NCBI RefSeq assembly: GCF_001642575.1
Contig: NZ_LXNG01000057.1
Coordinates: 1 to 64,000, forward strand
Direction: 5' to 3'
From: Xanthomonas floridensis
GTDB lineage: Bacteria > Pseudomonadota > Gammaproteobacteria > Xanthomonadales > Xanthomonadaceae
Length of the DNA: 64,000 bases
Shown here: positions 1-10,930 of the stretch, piece by piece
Numbering within the stretch: the stretch's first letter is position 1
Layout of the letters: every line of letters starts with the position of its first letter
Notes under the pieces: generated by a model
Seen by the model: only the letters and a program-made list of their open reading frames with translations
Database searches by the model: none
What the model was told of the DNA's origin: nothing
Program-made: the position numbers and the translations under genes

Positions 1-1062
1 TGTTGCCCCTGCTACAGGCACACCTTCCCCACGGCAGGCAGTAACTGCTTTCGCTTCAGCCACAGATTCGACAGCGCGAACAGCGTCAGCACCTGCGCGG
101 TATTCTTCGCCAAGCCGCGATAGCGCACCTTGACGTAGCCAAACTGACGCTTGATCACCCGAAACGGGTGTTCCACCTTCGCACGCAGGCTGGCCTTGGT
201 GTGCTCCCAGCGCTTGGCCAACTTCAGTTCGCGTTTGTTCTTGATCTGCTTCAGCTTCGAGGGTTTCTCCGCGATCAGGTAGCGCAACTTGCGCTTGCGC
301 TTCAGTTCTTCGCGCTTCTCCAGCCCGGTGTAGCCGCTGTCCCCGCACACCGTGTCCTCCTTGCCGTGCAGCAGTTTGTGCGCTTGCGTGATATCGGCTA
401 CGTTGCCCGCCGTGCATTCCACGTGGTGCACCAGCCCGGAGTCCTCGTCCACCCCGATGTGCGCCTTCATCCCGAAGTAGTACTGGTTGCCCTTCTTGGT
501 CTGATGCATTTCAGGATCGCGCTCGCCTTCCTTGTTCTTGGTCGAACTGGGCGCAGCGATGATGGTGGCGTCCACGATCGTCCCGCCGCGCAAGCTCTGC
601 CCCTTGCGCGACAGGTGCGCGTTGACCCGATTGAACAGCTTGCGCGCCAAATCGTGCCGCTCCAACAAATGACGGAAGTTGAGAATCGTCGTCTCGTCCG
701 GCACCTCATCCAGCCCGCCGATCTTGGCGAAACGACGCATCGACACCGTGTCGTACAGCGCCTCTTCCGCCGCTGGGTCGCTCAGTGCGTACCACTGCTG
801 CAGAAAGTGGATGCGCAGCATCGTCTCCAGCGGGTAGGGCTGCCGGCCCGGCTGCCCAGACGTCGGATAGTGCGGCGCGATCAGCACCAGCAGACCCTTC
901 CACGGCACCACCTGCTCCATCTCCGACAAAAACACCTCGCGCCGTGTCTGCTTGCGCTTGCCGTTGTACTCCGCGTCGCCAAAGCTCAGCTGCATCGAGA
1001 TCGTCCGCTCGGTTCGTTGATCCATTGTGGCAGTATCAGATGGAGTTGTTCAGACCTTCCCT
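1..1062 (-). mobile_element. IS5-family insertion sequence, left end outside window
   Basis: A single transposase gene fills almost the whole element. The right terminus is probably near 1062, where the minus strand reads GGGAAGGTCTGAACAACTCC, typical of the termini of Xanthomonas IS5-group elements. The other inverted repeat is not present, so the left end lies before base 1. The element abuts the broken effector gene on its right. The exact boundary and target duplication cannot be fixed without the missing end. Confidence 0.8.
12..1025 (-). CDS. IS5-family transposase (IS1478-like)
   Basis: This 337-residue DDE transposase would cut and paste its own element. It has the N-terminal DUF772-type domain (about residues 20-110, with QPGRQPYPLETMLRIHFLQQ) and a DDE catalytic domain. 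I see the first Asp in GGTIVDATIIAAP, the second in VCGDSGYTG, and the C-terminal Y-R-E-like region at KVEHPFRVIKRQFGY. The length is full for the group and the frame is intact, so it may be active. The start codon lies about 37 bp inside the right terminus. The closest family known to me is IS1478 of X. campestris; that assignment is from memory of the family, not from a search. Confidence 0.88.
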   Translation of the reverse strand: MDQRTERTISMQLSFGDAEYNGKRKQTRREVFLSEMEQVVPWKGLLVLIAPHYPTSGQPGRQPYPLETMLRIHFLQQWYALSDPAAEEALYDTVSMRRFAKIGGLDEVPDETTILNFRHLLERHDLARKLFNRVNAHLSRKGQSLRGGTIVDATIIAAPSSTKNKEGERDPEMHQTKKGNQYYFGMKAHIGVDEDSGLVHHVECTAGNVADITQAHKLLHGKEDTVCGDSGYTGLEKREELKRKRKLRYLIAEKPSKLKQIKNKRELKLAKRWEHTKASLRAKVEHPFRVIKRQFGYVKVRYRGLAKNTAQVLTLFALSNLWLKRKQLLPAVGKVCL

Positions 1063-2276
1063 AAGGCGACTGCAGACACGCGGACAAGTGGGTAACGACC
1101 TTTCCTCCACGGAACAAGATCGTATCAACGAATTCCTCAGATCTGATGACGGACGCACGTTTGTGCAAGCTCTCAACGATCAGCAGGTCGAGCGAAAATG
1201 GCAAGCCGTGGGCGAACCTCTGTCGGAAATAGGCTGGCTACAGAATCTCAATCGAACTCACCCGGGCGAAGCTGCGGAAATCGTTGCTGTGACCAGCAAA
1301 CTTTACAACCAGAACCAATCTCGTGGAACGCTACTCGTAGACACCCTCAAACAATCCACTGGCATGACGCCCGATAGCGTCCGCGATTGGGTTGGGAACC
1401 AAGGGATCAACGATCTGAACCCTGATGTTCGAGCAGCGATCACATCCGGGCGCGATGCGACAGCCAGGGGAGTCGGCCTCGTCAATGCGTTGGAACTGGG
1501 GCAGGGGCAAGGCAGTGAAGAATGGAGAACTCAGGTCAGAGAGGCTAACAATCCAGCCTTGGCACGCGGATTCAACAGCGAGCCTAGCCTACAGCTTTTC
1601 GATGCGATGTTCCGTGACCCGGCAAACGGCGCTCGCATCCTTGCGAGGATGGATACCCAAACCCCTGGAACTCCACTGGCAATTTCCGGAGGAAATGAAC
1701 TTGCTAGAGCTGAAATTTCTCAGGTAAGAGTCGATCGCCAGGGCCACTTATCAGTGACCGATCCCGCTGGCGAAGTACACACCTAGGTCGGCAGATCTTG
1801 GGCTTCGTCACTCGAACGAACTGATCCAATTTACCACCAAGGAGCACACCCTTTTGGGCCTCCCGCGCCATTAACCCTGAAGTCGCCAAACCTACCGCCG
1901 ATATTTGGACAGTGCCTTGAACGCGTTCATGCTTTAGATCGATTGATGGGGCGATCACCAGATGAACGCAGCAACCGCGCGGCCGCATGTTTGGCTACTG
2001 AGGCAATGGCAAATGGCCTTACTCGGGTAGATCACGTCATGCTCAGCACGGCTACGCCATCACTGCAGGCAGGGCATCATTTTCGCGGTGCAAGGAACGC
2101 CAAGCAATCCCGCACACATGCGGGCCCATGTAGAGACAGAGGTGGCAATCAATACCCCAATCGAAGTATCGATCCAGCGTGGCCTAGACCTGCATAGGGA
2201 ACAATTGAGTCAACAGCAAAGCATGCAGCTCGACCAGACACAGCAAGGACAGCGTCAAGGACCGGTCATGGGATAG
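1063..2276 (+). pseudogene. Decayed XVIPCD-type (type IV secretion) effector gene
   Basis: The reading frame from the IS edge to 1783 encodes about 240 residues with no domain I recognise. It stops at a TAG (1784-1786), but the same frame then continues through a Pro-rich linker into VHALDRLMGRSPDERSNR (about 1922-1976). That is the start of the C-terminal XVIPCD secretion signal of Xanthomonas X-VirD4-T4SS antibacterial effectors. A frame change near 2065-2080 is needed to reach the second half, FAVQGTPSNPAH, and a Gln-rich tail ending at 2276. The lesions are therefore loss of the 5' part at the IS, one in-frame stop and one frameshift. The family call rests on motif memory. The toxic activity is unknown. 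Confidence 0.7.
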
Positions 2277-2400
2277 ATAGCGTATGGCTTCGGCGTACCC
2301 CAAAACTCATGAACCAGCCGATCCCGTTTTCAACGATCTGCGTATACGCCCCTGGAGATGTTGCTGATTTTGGATCCTCGTGCACCATGGGCCAGTTGAC

Positions 2401-3117
2401 TCAGCGCGTTACACCGATAAACCGCAGGCCCACGCCCGGTTCGGTGACAATGTAATGCGGGTCGGCGGCATCGTCGTGCAGTTTCTGGCGCAGCTTGCCG
2501 ACCAGGATGCGCAGGTAGTGGGTGTCTTCCTCGTGGGTGGGGCCCCACACCTCGCGTAGCAGTTGCGGTTGGGTGACCACGCGGCCGGCGTGCTTGAGCA
2601 GCAGCGCGAGAAGGGTGTATTCCTTGCGACTCAGCGGCACCGCTTCACCATTGAGGGTGACTTCGCGCAGGCCCAGATGGATGTGCAGGCGGCCGTCGTC
2701 GAACACGCTTTCTTCCACCGTGCTGCCGGCACCGGACTGGCGCAGCAGCGCGCGGATGCGCGCCATCAGTTCCTGCACGCCGAATGGTTTGGTGACGTAG
2801 TCGTTGGCGCCGGCATCGAGTGCGGCGACCTTCTCGGTTTCGCCGGCGCGCACGGTGAGCATGATCACCGGCACATTGGACCACTGGCGGATCTCGCGCA
2901 GCACTTCATGGCCGTCACGGTCAGGCAGGCCAATATCCAGCACCACCAGTTCGGCACCCTGCCCGGCCAGCGTGGCCAGCCCTTCTTCGGCGGTGCCGGC
3001 CTGCAGCACACGGTACCCCTGCGCGCGCAGGCTGATGTCGAGAAAACGGCGGATTTGCGGCTCATCGTCAATGATCAGCACACGGGCGGGAGGGATGGCA
3101 GCGGGGTCAGTCGGCAT
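2401..3117 (-). CDS. kdpE: KdpE response regulator of potassium uptake
   Basis: OmpR-family response regulator (238 residues) that, when phosphorylated by KdpD, activates the kdpFABC promoter under potassium limitation or osmotic stress. The receiver domain spans about residues 12-125, with the acidic pair in LIIDDEP, phospho-acceptor Asp61 in VVLDIGLPD and a conserved Lys in VTKPFG. The C-terminal winged helix spans about 140-235 (LSRKEYTLLALLLKHAG, TVVEPGVGLRF-like end). I chose the ATG at 3117 because the upstream codons are not receiver-like and this start overlaps the end of kdpD by 11 bp, which fits translational coupling. It is the last gene of the kdp operon. Confidence 0.95.
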   Translation of the reverse strand: MPTDPAAIPPARVLIIDDEPQIRRFLDISLRAQGYRVLQAGTAEEGLATLAGQGAELVVLDIGLPDRDGHEVLREIRQWSNVPVIMLTVRAGETEKVAALDAGANDYVTKPFGVQELMARIRALLRQSGAGSTVEESVFDDGRLHIHLGLREVTLNGEAVPLSRKEYTLLALLLKHAGRVVTQPQLLREVWGPTHEEDTHYLRILVGKLRQKLHDDAADPHYIVTEPGVGLRFIGVTR

Positions 3118-5767
3118 CGGGGCGTGGTGGCGCGGCAGGGAGGAGCAGCGGCAGCGTAATGCCAATCGTGGTGCCCTGACCATGCGCCCCGGCCAATGCC
3201 TCCACGCTGCCGCCGTGCGCACCGATCATGCCCTGGCAGATGGTCAGGCCCAGGCCGGTGCCATGGCGGCCACGGTCACCGCGCTCCACGCTGTAGAACA
3301 TGTCGAAGATGCGCGCGCGCTCGTCTTCGGGAATGCCGGGGCCCTGGTCGCCGATGTCGATCTGCAACGCACCACTGCGCAGTTGCGCCTGCACCGTGAC
3401 CGCCATGCCGGATGGCGAAAATTTCGCCGCATTCTCCAGCACGTTGAAGATGGCCTGCTCCACCAGCGCCGGGTGCACCCAGATCGCCGGCAGGTCGGCG
3501 GCCAGGTCCAGCTGCAGGCGCACCGCCGGCTGGTAGCGCTGCAGCCGCCGCGTGGCCGAGCCGATCAGCTCGTCCACGCCGATCCAGTCGCGCTTCAAGG
3601 TCAGCCCAGTGTGGCCGAGCCGGGTCATGTCGAGCAGGTTCTGGATGTAGCGATCCAGCCGCTCGCCTTCGAGCTGGATGGTGTCGAGCAGGCTGTGGCG
3701 GTCCTGCGCGTCCATCGCATCGCCGTAGCTGGCCAGGCTGCTGGCCGAGCCGATCATCGAGGCCAGCGGCGAGCGCAGATCGTGCGAGACCGAGGACAGC
3801 AATGCCGAGCGCAGGCGCTCGGTTTCACCACTGACGCGCGCGCCTTCCAGATCGGCGACCAGGCGCGTGCGCAGCGCCGCCTGGCCGATGTCCTCCACCA
3901 TCGCTTCGGCCAGCCGACGCTCCTCCAGGCCGGGCCGCTGCACGCTCTGACGAAAGCGCAGCGCGGCCACCCCCAGGCTGCCGCGTTCGTGCCGCACCGG
4001 CAGGCACCACCACTGCGCACCGGCCAGCGTATCGGTGAAGCGGCCGGCCGGCTGACCGTGGCGCTGGGTCCAGTCCGCCGCGCTGCGATCGAGTGCACCG
4101 AAGCTGGCCGGTGCATCGCTTTCGCGCTGCTCCAGGCGCAACCAGGCCTCGGCATCCAGGGCCGTGGCCAGCGCGCGACGGCCGGCTTCCAGCACCTGCC
4201 CCAGGTCGGCGGCGGTGCTGAGCTCGCGGGCCAGCGTCTGCAGCGCATTGGCATGCGCATTGGCGGCGCGCAAGGCCAGCACCTGGCTGCGCAGGCGCGA
4301 GGCCAGGCGGCCGGCGACCAGGGCGGCAATCAGGAACAGGCACACCGTCACCACGCCCTGGCGCGCGCTGATATGCAGGGTGAAGCGTGGTTCGATGAAG
4401 AAGAAGTTGTAGGCGACAAAACTCAGCAGCGCGGCGATCACCGCGGCGGCCATGCGCGTGCGCGAGGCCACCAGCACCACCGCGACGATGAACACCATCG
4501 ACAGGTCGTCGATGTCGGTCCAGCGCTGGATCACCCACGCCACCGCGACCGCGGCAGCGGCGGCGATCGCCGCGAAGGCCAGGTCGTAACGCTGCAGCCA
4601 CTGGCGCGGATTGCGCCAACGCTGGCGTGCGCGTGCGCGCGCGTCCGCGGAACTGACGATGACCAGTTCGTAATGCGCGCCACGTTGCAGCAGTTGCTGG
4701 GTCAGCGTGCGGTTGAACATGCGCGCCAGCGGGCGTTCGCGCGTGCGCCCCAGCACCAGCGTGGACACGCCGTTTTGCGCGGCGAAATCCAGCAACGCCT
4801 CGGCGACGTTGGCGCCGTGCAGCAGCGCGGTATCGCCGCCGAGGCGACGCGTGAGCGCGAAGGCACGATCGATCTCCAGCTGCCAGTCGGCATCGGCAAC
4901 GGTGCGTGTCTGCACCGTCACCACCGTCCACGGTGCATCGCGGCGCTCTGACAGGCGCCGCGCCACCCGCACCAGATAATCCGAGCTGCCACGCCCATCG
5001 ATGGCCACCACCACGCGGCGACGCAACGCGGCCGTGCCGGGCAGCCCGCGCGCGGCCTGGGTGTCGCGCAGATCGCTGTCGACGCGGTCGGCGGCGGTCT
5101 GCATCGCCAACTCGCGCAGGGCAGTGAGGTTGGAGGGCGAAAAAAATGCCTGCAACGCCTGTGTCGCCTGTTCGGGCAGATACACCTTGCCCTGCTGCAG
5201 CCGTTCGATCAGTTCACGTGGCGGCAGATCCACCAACACGATATCGCGCAGGCGGTCGAACACCGCATCGGGCACGGTTTCGGACACGCGCACGCCGGTG
5301 ATGCGCAGCACGATGTCGTTGAGGCTTTCCAGGTGCTGGATGTTGACCGTGGTATAGACATCGATGCCGGCATCGAGCAATTCAACGATGTCCTGCCAGC
5401 GCCGCTCGTGCCGGCTGCCGGGCACGTTGCGATGGGCCAGCTCGTCGATCAGGGCCAGCCGCGGTTTGCGCGCCAGCAATGCATCCAGGTCGAGCTCTTC
5501 CAGTACCCGCCCCTGGTAGTTCACGCGCATGCGCGGCAGCAGCGGCAAGCCGTCGAGCAGCGCAGCGGTTTCGCTGCGCCCGTGGGTTTCCACCACGCCC
5601 GCCACCACGTCCATGCCCTGCCGCAAACGCTCGCGCGCCCGCGACAGCATGGCGTAGGTCTTGCCCACGCCGGGCGCCGCACCCAGGAAGACCGTGAGCC
5701 GCCCGCCATGTTCGCGTTGCAGTTCGCCGATCAGCGCGTCGGCTTGTTGGGTGCGGGCGTCGGTCAT
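3107..5767 (-). CDS. kdpD: KdpD turgor/potassium sensor histidine kinase
   Basis: Inner-membrane sensor kinase (886 residues) that phosphorylates KdpE. The N-terminal KdpD domain has a Walker A motif (GAAPGVGKT, about residues 28-36). Next come a USP-like domain (about 245-370), four closely spaced membrane segments (about 395-500, DUF4118), a GAF-like region, and HisKA with the phospho-acceptor His near 662 (SSVSHDLRSPLAS). HATPase_c with NVLENAAKFSP and GTGLGLTICQGM completes it. The length is normal. The start is immediately preceded by pyrimidine-rich repeat sequence (GATTCCC units) and no Shine-Dalgarno is visible, which is odd for the fifth gene of an operon. Confidence 0.96.
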   Translation of the reverse strand: MTDARTQQADALIGELQREHGGRLTVFLGAAPGVGKTYAMLSRARERLRQGMDVVAGVVETHGRSETAALLDGLPLLPRMRVNYQGRVLEELDLDALLARKPRLALIDELAHRNVPGSRHERRWQDIVELLDAGIDVYTTVNIQHLESLNDIVLRITGVRVSETVPDAVFDRLRDIVLVDLPPRELIERLQQGKVYLPEQATQALQAFFSPSNLTALRELAMQTAADRVDSDLRDTQAARGLPGTAALRRRVVVAIDGRGSSDYLVRVARRLSERRDAPWTVVTVQTRTVADADWQLEIDRAFALTRRLGGDTALLHGANVAEALLDFAAQNGVSTLVLGRTRERPLARMFNRTLTQQLLQRGAHYELVIVSSADARARARQRWRNPRQWLQRYDLAFAAIAAAAAVAVAWVIQRWTDIDDLSMVFIVAVVLVASRTRMAAAVIAALLSFVAYNFFFIEPRFTLHISARQGVVTVCLFLIAALVAGRLASRLRSQVLALRAANAHANALQTLARELSTAADLGQVLEAGRRALATALDAEAWLRLEQRESDAPASFGALDRSAADWTQRHGQPAGRFTDTLAGAQWWCLPVRHERGSLGVAALRFRQSVQRPGLEERRLAEAMVEDIGQAALRTRLVADLEGARVSGETERLRSALLSSVSHDLRSPLASMIGSASSLASYGDAMDAQDRHSLLDTIQLEGERLDRYIQNLLDMTRLGHTGLTLKRDWIGVDELIGSATRRLQRYQPAVRLQLDLAADLPAIWVHPALVEQAIFNVLENAAKFSPSGMAVTVQAQLRSGALQIDIGDQGPGIPEDERARIFDMFYSVERGDRGRHGTGLGLTICQGMIGAHGGSVEALAGAHGQGTTIGITLPLLLPAAPPRPDAD

Positions 5768-5768
5768 C

Positions 5769-5899
5769 GGGAATCGGGAATCGGGAATCGGAAATGGGGA
5801 ATGGGGAATGGGGAATGGGGAATCGCAAAGCCTACAGCTGCCCGATGATCCTAGTGCTTTTGCTTCACCCCATTCCCGATTCCCGCTTCCCCATTCCCT
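5769..5899. repeat. Two-armed GGGAATC/G repeat element in kdpC-kdpD gap
   Basis: The left arm (5769-5824) is a run of GGGAATC and GGGAATG units. The right arm (about 5867-5899) is the inverted counterpart (CCCATTCCC type). A core of about 40 bp separates them and ends in GCTTTTGC. The right arm and part of the core encode the last residues of KdpC. The element is of the same kind as those at 14.8 and 22.2 kb and can fold into a long G-rich/C-rich hairpin. Confidence 0.8.
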
Positions 5900-6507
5900 G
5901 CGCGATCCAGCGCCAGGTTCAGCGCCAGCACATTCACCCGCGGCTGCCCCAGCAGGCCGAACTGTGGCTGCTCGGTGGCGGCCTGCAGCAGTACGGCCAC
6001 ACGCTGTTCCGGCCAGCCACGCGCGGTGGCGATGCGGCGTACCTGCACTTGCGCACCGGCCGGGCTCAGGTGCGGGTCCAGGCCGCTGCCGGACTGGGTC
6101 AGCAACTCGCCGGGAACCGCGTCCGGGGCGATGCCGTCGCGCGCGGCGACCTCGGCACGGGTGGCGGCGATGCGCGCCTGCAGGTCCGGGTTGGAACGCG
6201 CCTGGTTGCTGCCGGCGGCGGCGGTGAGGTCGTACTTGGCCGCCGATGGGCGCGGCTGGAAGTAGCGTGCATCCGTGAATGGCTGCGCCACCAGTGCCGA
6301 GCCGACCACCTTCGCCTCCGCGCGCAGCAGCGAGCCCTGCGCCTGCGCCGGAAACAGCGCGCCGGTGATGCCGGTGGCGACCAGCGAATAGGCCAGGCCC
6401 AGGCCGAGCAGCGTAACCGCGGCAAAGGCAAGAGAGGCACGTAGCACGCCATCGTCGCGCAATGGCAGGGAGGTGGACATGGCAGTGCTCTTGGAAGAAG
6501 TGGTCAT
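5851..6507 (-). CDS. kdpC: KdpC subunit of potassium-transporting ATPase
   Basis: Single-span membrane subunit (218 residues) that stabilises the KdpFABC pump. The N-terminal membrane helix is at about residues 24-46 (SLAFAAVTLLGLGLAYSLVA). Family signatures FQPRPSAA and SGSGLDPHLSP follow, then the C-terminal VNVLALNLALD. The true family end is near VLALNLALD. The last 15 or so residues (GNGEAGIGNGVKQKH) are encoded by the GGGAATG repeat element, so the protein appears to have gained a low-complexity tail. The start at 6507 is 3 bp downstream of the kdpB stop; a second ATG nine codons in is possible. Confidence 0.94.
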   Translation of the reverse strand: MTTSSKSTAMSTSLPLRDDGVLRASLAFAAVTLLGLGLAYSLVATGITGALFPAQAQGSLLRAEAKVVGSALVAQPFTDARYFQPRPSAAKYDLTAAAGSNQARSNPDLQARIAATRAEVAARDGIAPDAVPGELLTQSGSGLDPHLSPAGAQVQVRRIATARGWPEQRVAVLLQAATEQPQFGLLGQPRVNVLALNLALDRAGNGEAGIGNGVKQKH

Positions 6508-6510
6508 GAC

Positions 6511-8559
<2,049 letters not shown>

Positions 8560-8569
8560 TGCTCAATTC

Positions 8570-10384
8570 TCAGGACGCCGCCAGGGCGAGGTGTTCAGCG
8601 ATAGGGCCCAGCACCAGTGCCGGCATGAACTGCAGCACGGTCAGCACAAGCACGATCGCCATCAGGGTCAGCGCAAAGGTGGGGGTTTCCACCTGCAGGC
8701 TGCCGGCCGACTCGGGCGCGCGCCGCTTCACCGCCATGCGCGCAGCCACCATCAACGGCAGGATCAGCGCCGGGTAGCGACCCAGGGCCAGCACCACCGA
8801 GCAACTCAGGTTCCACCAGTACGTGGCATCACCCAGCCCCTCGAAGCCCGAGCCGTTATTGGCGAACGCCGAGGTGTACTCGTAGAACACCTGGCTGATG
8901 CCATGGAAGCCAGGATTGGAATTGGCGGTCAATGCCGGCACCGCCAGTGCCACCGCGGTAAAGCCCAGCACCACCAGCGGCTGCAACAGAATCAGCAGTG
9001 CCAGCAATTGCACTTCGCGCGCTTCGATCTTGCGGCCGAACAGCTCCGGCGTGCGCCCGGTCATCAGGCCGGCCAAAAACACGCTCAGCAGCAGATACAC
9101 CACGAACTGCTGCAGACCGCAGCCGATGCCGCCCCAGATCGCGTTGATCAGCATATCCACCAACGTGACCAGGCCGCTCAACGGTGCCAGCGAATCGTGC
9201 ATCGCATTGACCGAACCGTTGGAGGTCTGCGTGGTCAAGGCCGCCCACAACGCAGAGGCGTCGGCGCCGATGCGCACTTCCTTGCCTTCCATCAGGGCCG
9301 GCGAAGCGGCACTACTCGAATGCGCCTCGGACCACAGCAACAATGCGGTACTCGCCGCCGACATCGTCAACATGGTGCCGAACACCAGCGCCGTGAGCCG
9401 TTTGCGTCCGGTCAGGTAGCCGACCATGAACACCACGCTCATCGGCAGCAGCACCAGCGCCAGGGTTTCCAGGAAGTTGCTCAGCGGTGTGGGGTTTTCC
9501 AGCGCCACCGTGCTGTTGGGGCCATACCAGCCGCCACCGTTGGTGCCGAGCTGTTTGGCCGCCACCATCGATGCGACCGGGCCTACCGGAATGGTCTGCT
9601 TGGCCATGCCGGCGCCGCTGTCCAGCGGCACGGCAGTGGCCGCGCCCTGCAGCGTGGACGGCACGCCCTGCCAGCCCAGCAGCACGGTCCACAGCAGGCA
9701 CAGCGGCAGCAACACGCGCACGCTGGCGCGGATGACATCGGCCCAGTAGTTGCCGACATCGGCGTCAGGAAGTGCCTCCGCGCTAGAGCTTGGCGGTTGC
9801 CCGCCATGGCGCGCCAGCGCCGTCTCCGCCTCGTCCTGCCCGATCATCCCTGGCCGGGCGCCTGTCGTTGCGTCCGATGCCGGCAAGGCATCGGACGGGC
9901 CTGCGATGGCTCGTCCACCGAACAAGGCACGCAGCGTTGCCACCGCCAATGCCAGGCCCATCATCGGCGTCACCACCTGCAGACCGACGATGCCGGTCAT
10001 TTGCGACAGGTACGACAATTGCGACTGGCCCGAGTAGTGCTGCTGATTGGTGTTGGTGAGGAACGACACCATGGTGTGCAGCGCTGTATCCCACCGCATG
10101 TTGGGAATGGCATCGGGGTTGAGCGGCAACCAGGCCTGGGTCATGAACACTCCCCAGGTCAGCAGGCCGACCACCAGGTTGCTGATCAGGAACGCCATGG
10201 CGTAACCACGCCAGGACATGCCCTGCTGCGGGCGCGTGCCGAGCAGCGCGTACAGGGGCCGTTCGATCAGCCCGAACACGCCATCGCCCCGCATCGGGGC
10301 ACCGCGCATCACCGCAGCCAGGTACCGGCCCACGGGCCACGCCAGCACGATGGCCAGCGCGTAAACAAGAAAGGTTTGAGTCAT
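8570..10384 (-). CDS. kdpA: KdpA potassium-translocating subunit
   Basis: Polytopic inner-membrane protein (604 residues) that forms the potassium selectivity filter. The four filter-loop regions are recognisable: NTNQQHYSGQSQLSY, GTNGGGWYGPNS, a GGIGCG-containing third loop, and ANNGSGFEGLG. The length is slightly above the roughly 560-residue E. coli protein. The extra residues lie in a loop after the second filter (about residues 145-200, Gly/Ala/Ser-rich) that looks unstructured and is not typical of the family core. It is cotranscribed with kdpF, 15 bp upstream. Confidence 0.96.
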   Translation of the reverse strand: MTQTFLVYALAIVLAWPVGRYLAAVMRGAPMRGDGVFGLIERPLYALLGTRPQQGMSWRGYAMAFLISNLVVGLLTWGVFMTQAWLPLNPDAIPNMRWDTALHTMVSFLTNTNQQHYSGQSQLSYLSQMTGIVGLQVVTPMMGLALAVATLRALFGGRAIAGPSDALPASDATTGARPGMIGQDEAETALARHGGQPPSSSAEALPDADVGNYWADVIRASVRVLLPLCLLWTVLLGWQGVPSTLQGAATAVPLDSGAGMAKQTIPVGPVASMVAAKQLGTNGGGWYGPNSTVALENPTPLSNFLETLALVLLPMSVVFMVGYLTGRKRLTALVFGTMLTMSAASTALLLWSEAHSSSAASPALMEGKEVRIGADASALWAALTTQTSNGSVNAMHDSLAPLSGLVTLVDMLINAIWGGIGCGLQQFVVYLLLSVFLAGLMTGRTPELFGRKIEAREVQLLALLILLQPLVVLGFTAVALAVPALTANSNPGFHGISQVFYEYTSAFANNGSGFEGLGDATYWWNLSCSVVLALGRYPALILPLMVAARMAVKRRAPESAGSLQVETPTFALTLMAIVLVLTVLQFMPALVLGPIAEHLALAAS

Positions 10385-10399
10385 TGCAGCGCACTCACA

Positions 10400-10492
10400 T
10401 CAGAAGTCTTCGGGCCGCAGCACCACGTACAGCAGGTACGCGGCAGCAACGAGTACGGCCACGCCGCACAACAGGGACAACCAGGCAGGCAT
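10400..10492 (-). CDS. kdpF: KdpF small membrane subunit (30 residues)
   Basis: A 30-residue hydrophobic peptide beginning MPAWLSLLCGVAVLVA and ending YVVLRPEDF. It is a single transmembrane helix with the C-terminal R/K-P-E-x-F motif typical of KdpF, which stabilises the KdpABC complex. It sits directly upstream of kdpA, its conserved position in kdp operons, and starts at the ATG read from 10492. It is easily missed by gene finders because of its size. Confidence 0.9.
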   Translation of the reverse strand: MPAWLSLLCGVAVLVAAAYLLYVVLRPEDF

Positions 10493-10687
10493 GTCGTTCA
10501 CTCCCCGAAACGTGCGCAGGCACGCGACAACATGAGGCTGCCCGCATCTTCAGGCAGCCGGGACATGACAACAGGGCAAGGCGCCGCCACACCGCGCGCG
10601 CAGCGCCGGTGGAGCAGACAGGTCAAGGGATGCATCGGGATCGTCCACGGCGGAACCGCTCCGCCAACCCGCGCAGTGTCTTCCCGG

Positions 10688-10745
10688 GCTGCGTAAAGTC
10701 GCTATGGACGTGGCATGGTCGCTGCGTAAATTCCGCATAAAAGCG
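10688..10745 (-). promoter_or_regulatory. Candidate kdp control region with direct repeat
   Basis: About 195 bp upstream of kdpF the decamer GCTGCGTAAA occurs twice (10688-10697 and 10721-10730), exactly 33 bp apart, about three helical turns. On the minus strand the second copy lies beside TTTTATGCGGAATTTACGC, which resembles the T-rich TTTATA/TTTACA halves of KdpE operators in enterics. I infer a KdpE binding region; no start site can be assigned. Confidence 0.4.
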
Positions 10746-10833
10746 GCCGAGCGGTGCTTGGTCGACGCCTGGATTGTTCGCTCGCCTGTGTGCGGTTACG
10801 GGTTGGACGCTGGCTATTGGTTTGGCTGAGGGC

Positions 10834-10930
10834 GGTTGGTCGAGGCGGTTGGTCGAGGGCGGTTAGTCGAGGGCGGTTAGTCGAGGGCGGTTAGTCGAGG
10901 GCGGTTAGTCGAGGGCGGTTAGTCGAGGGC
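10834..10930. repeat. 14-bp tandem repeat, about 7 units
   Basis: Seven units run head to tail. Five are exact copies of GGTTAGTCGAGGGC, preceded by two diverged units (GGTTGGTCGAGG(G)C). The array ends exactly where the palindrome at 10931 begins. It lies in the gene-free interval upstream of kdpF and is a candidate variable-number locus. Confidence 0.9.

Noticed and set aside
2804..4951. 715-codon plus-strand frame opposite kdpD/kdpE
   Set aside because: Arg/Gln/His-rich shadow frame; kdpD and kdpE fully account for the region.
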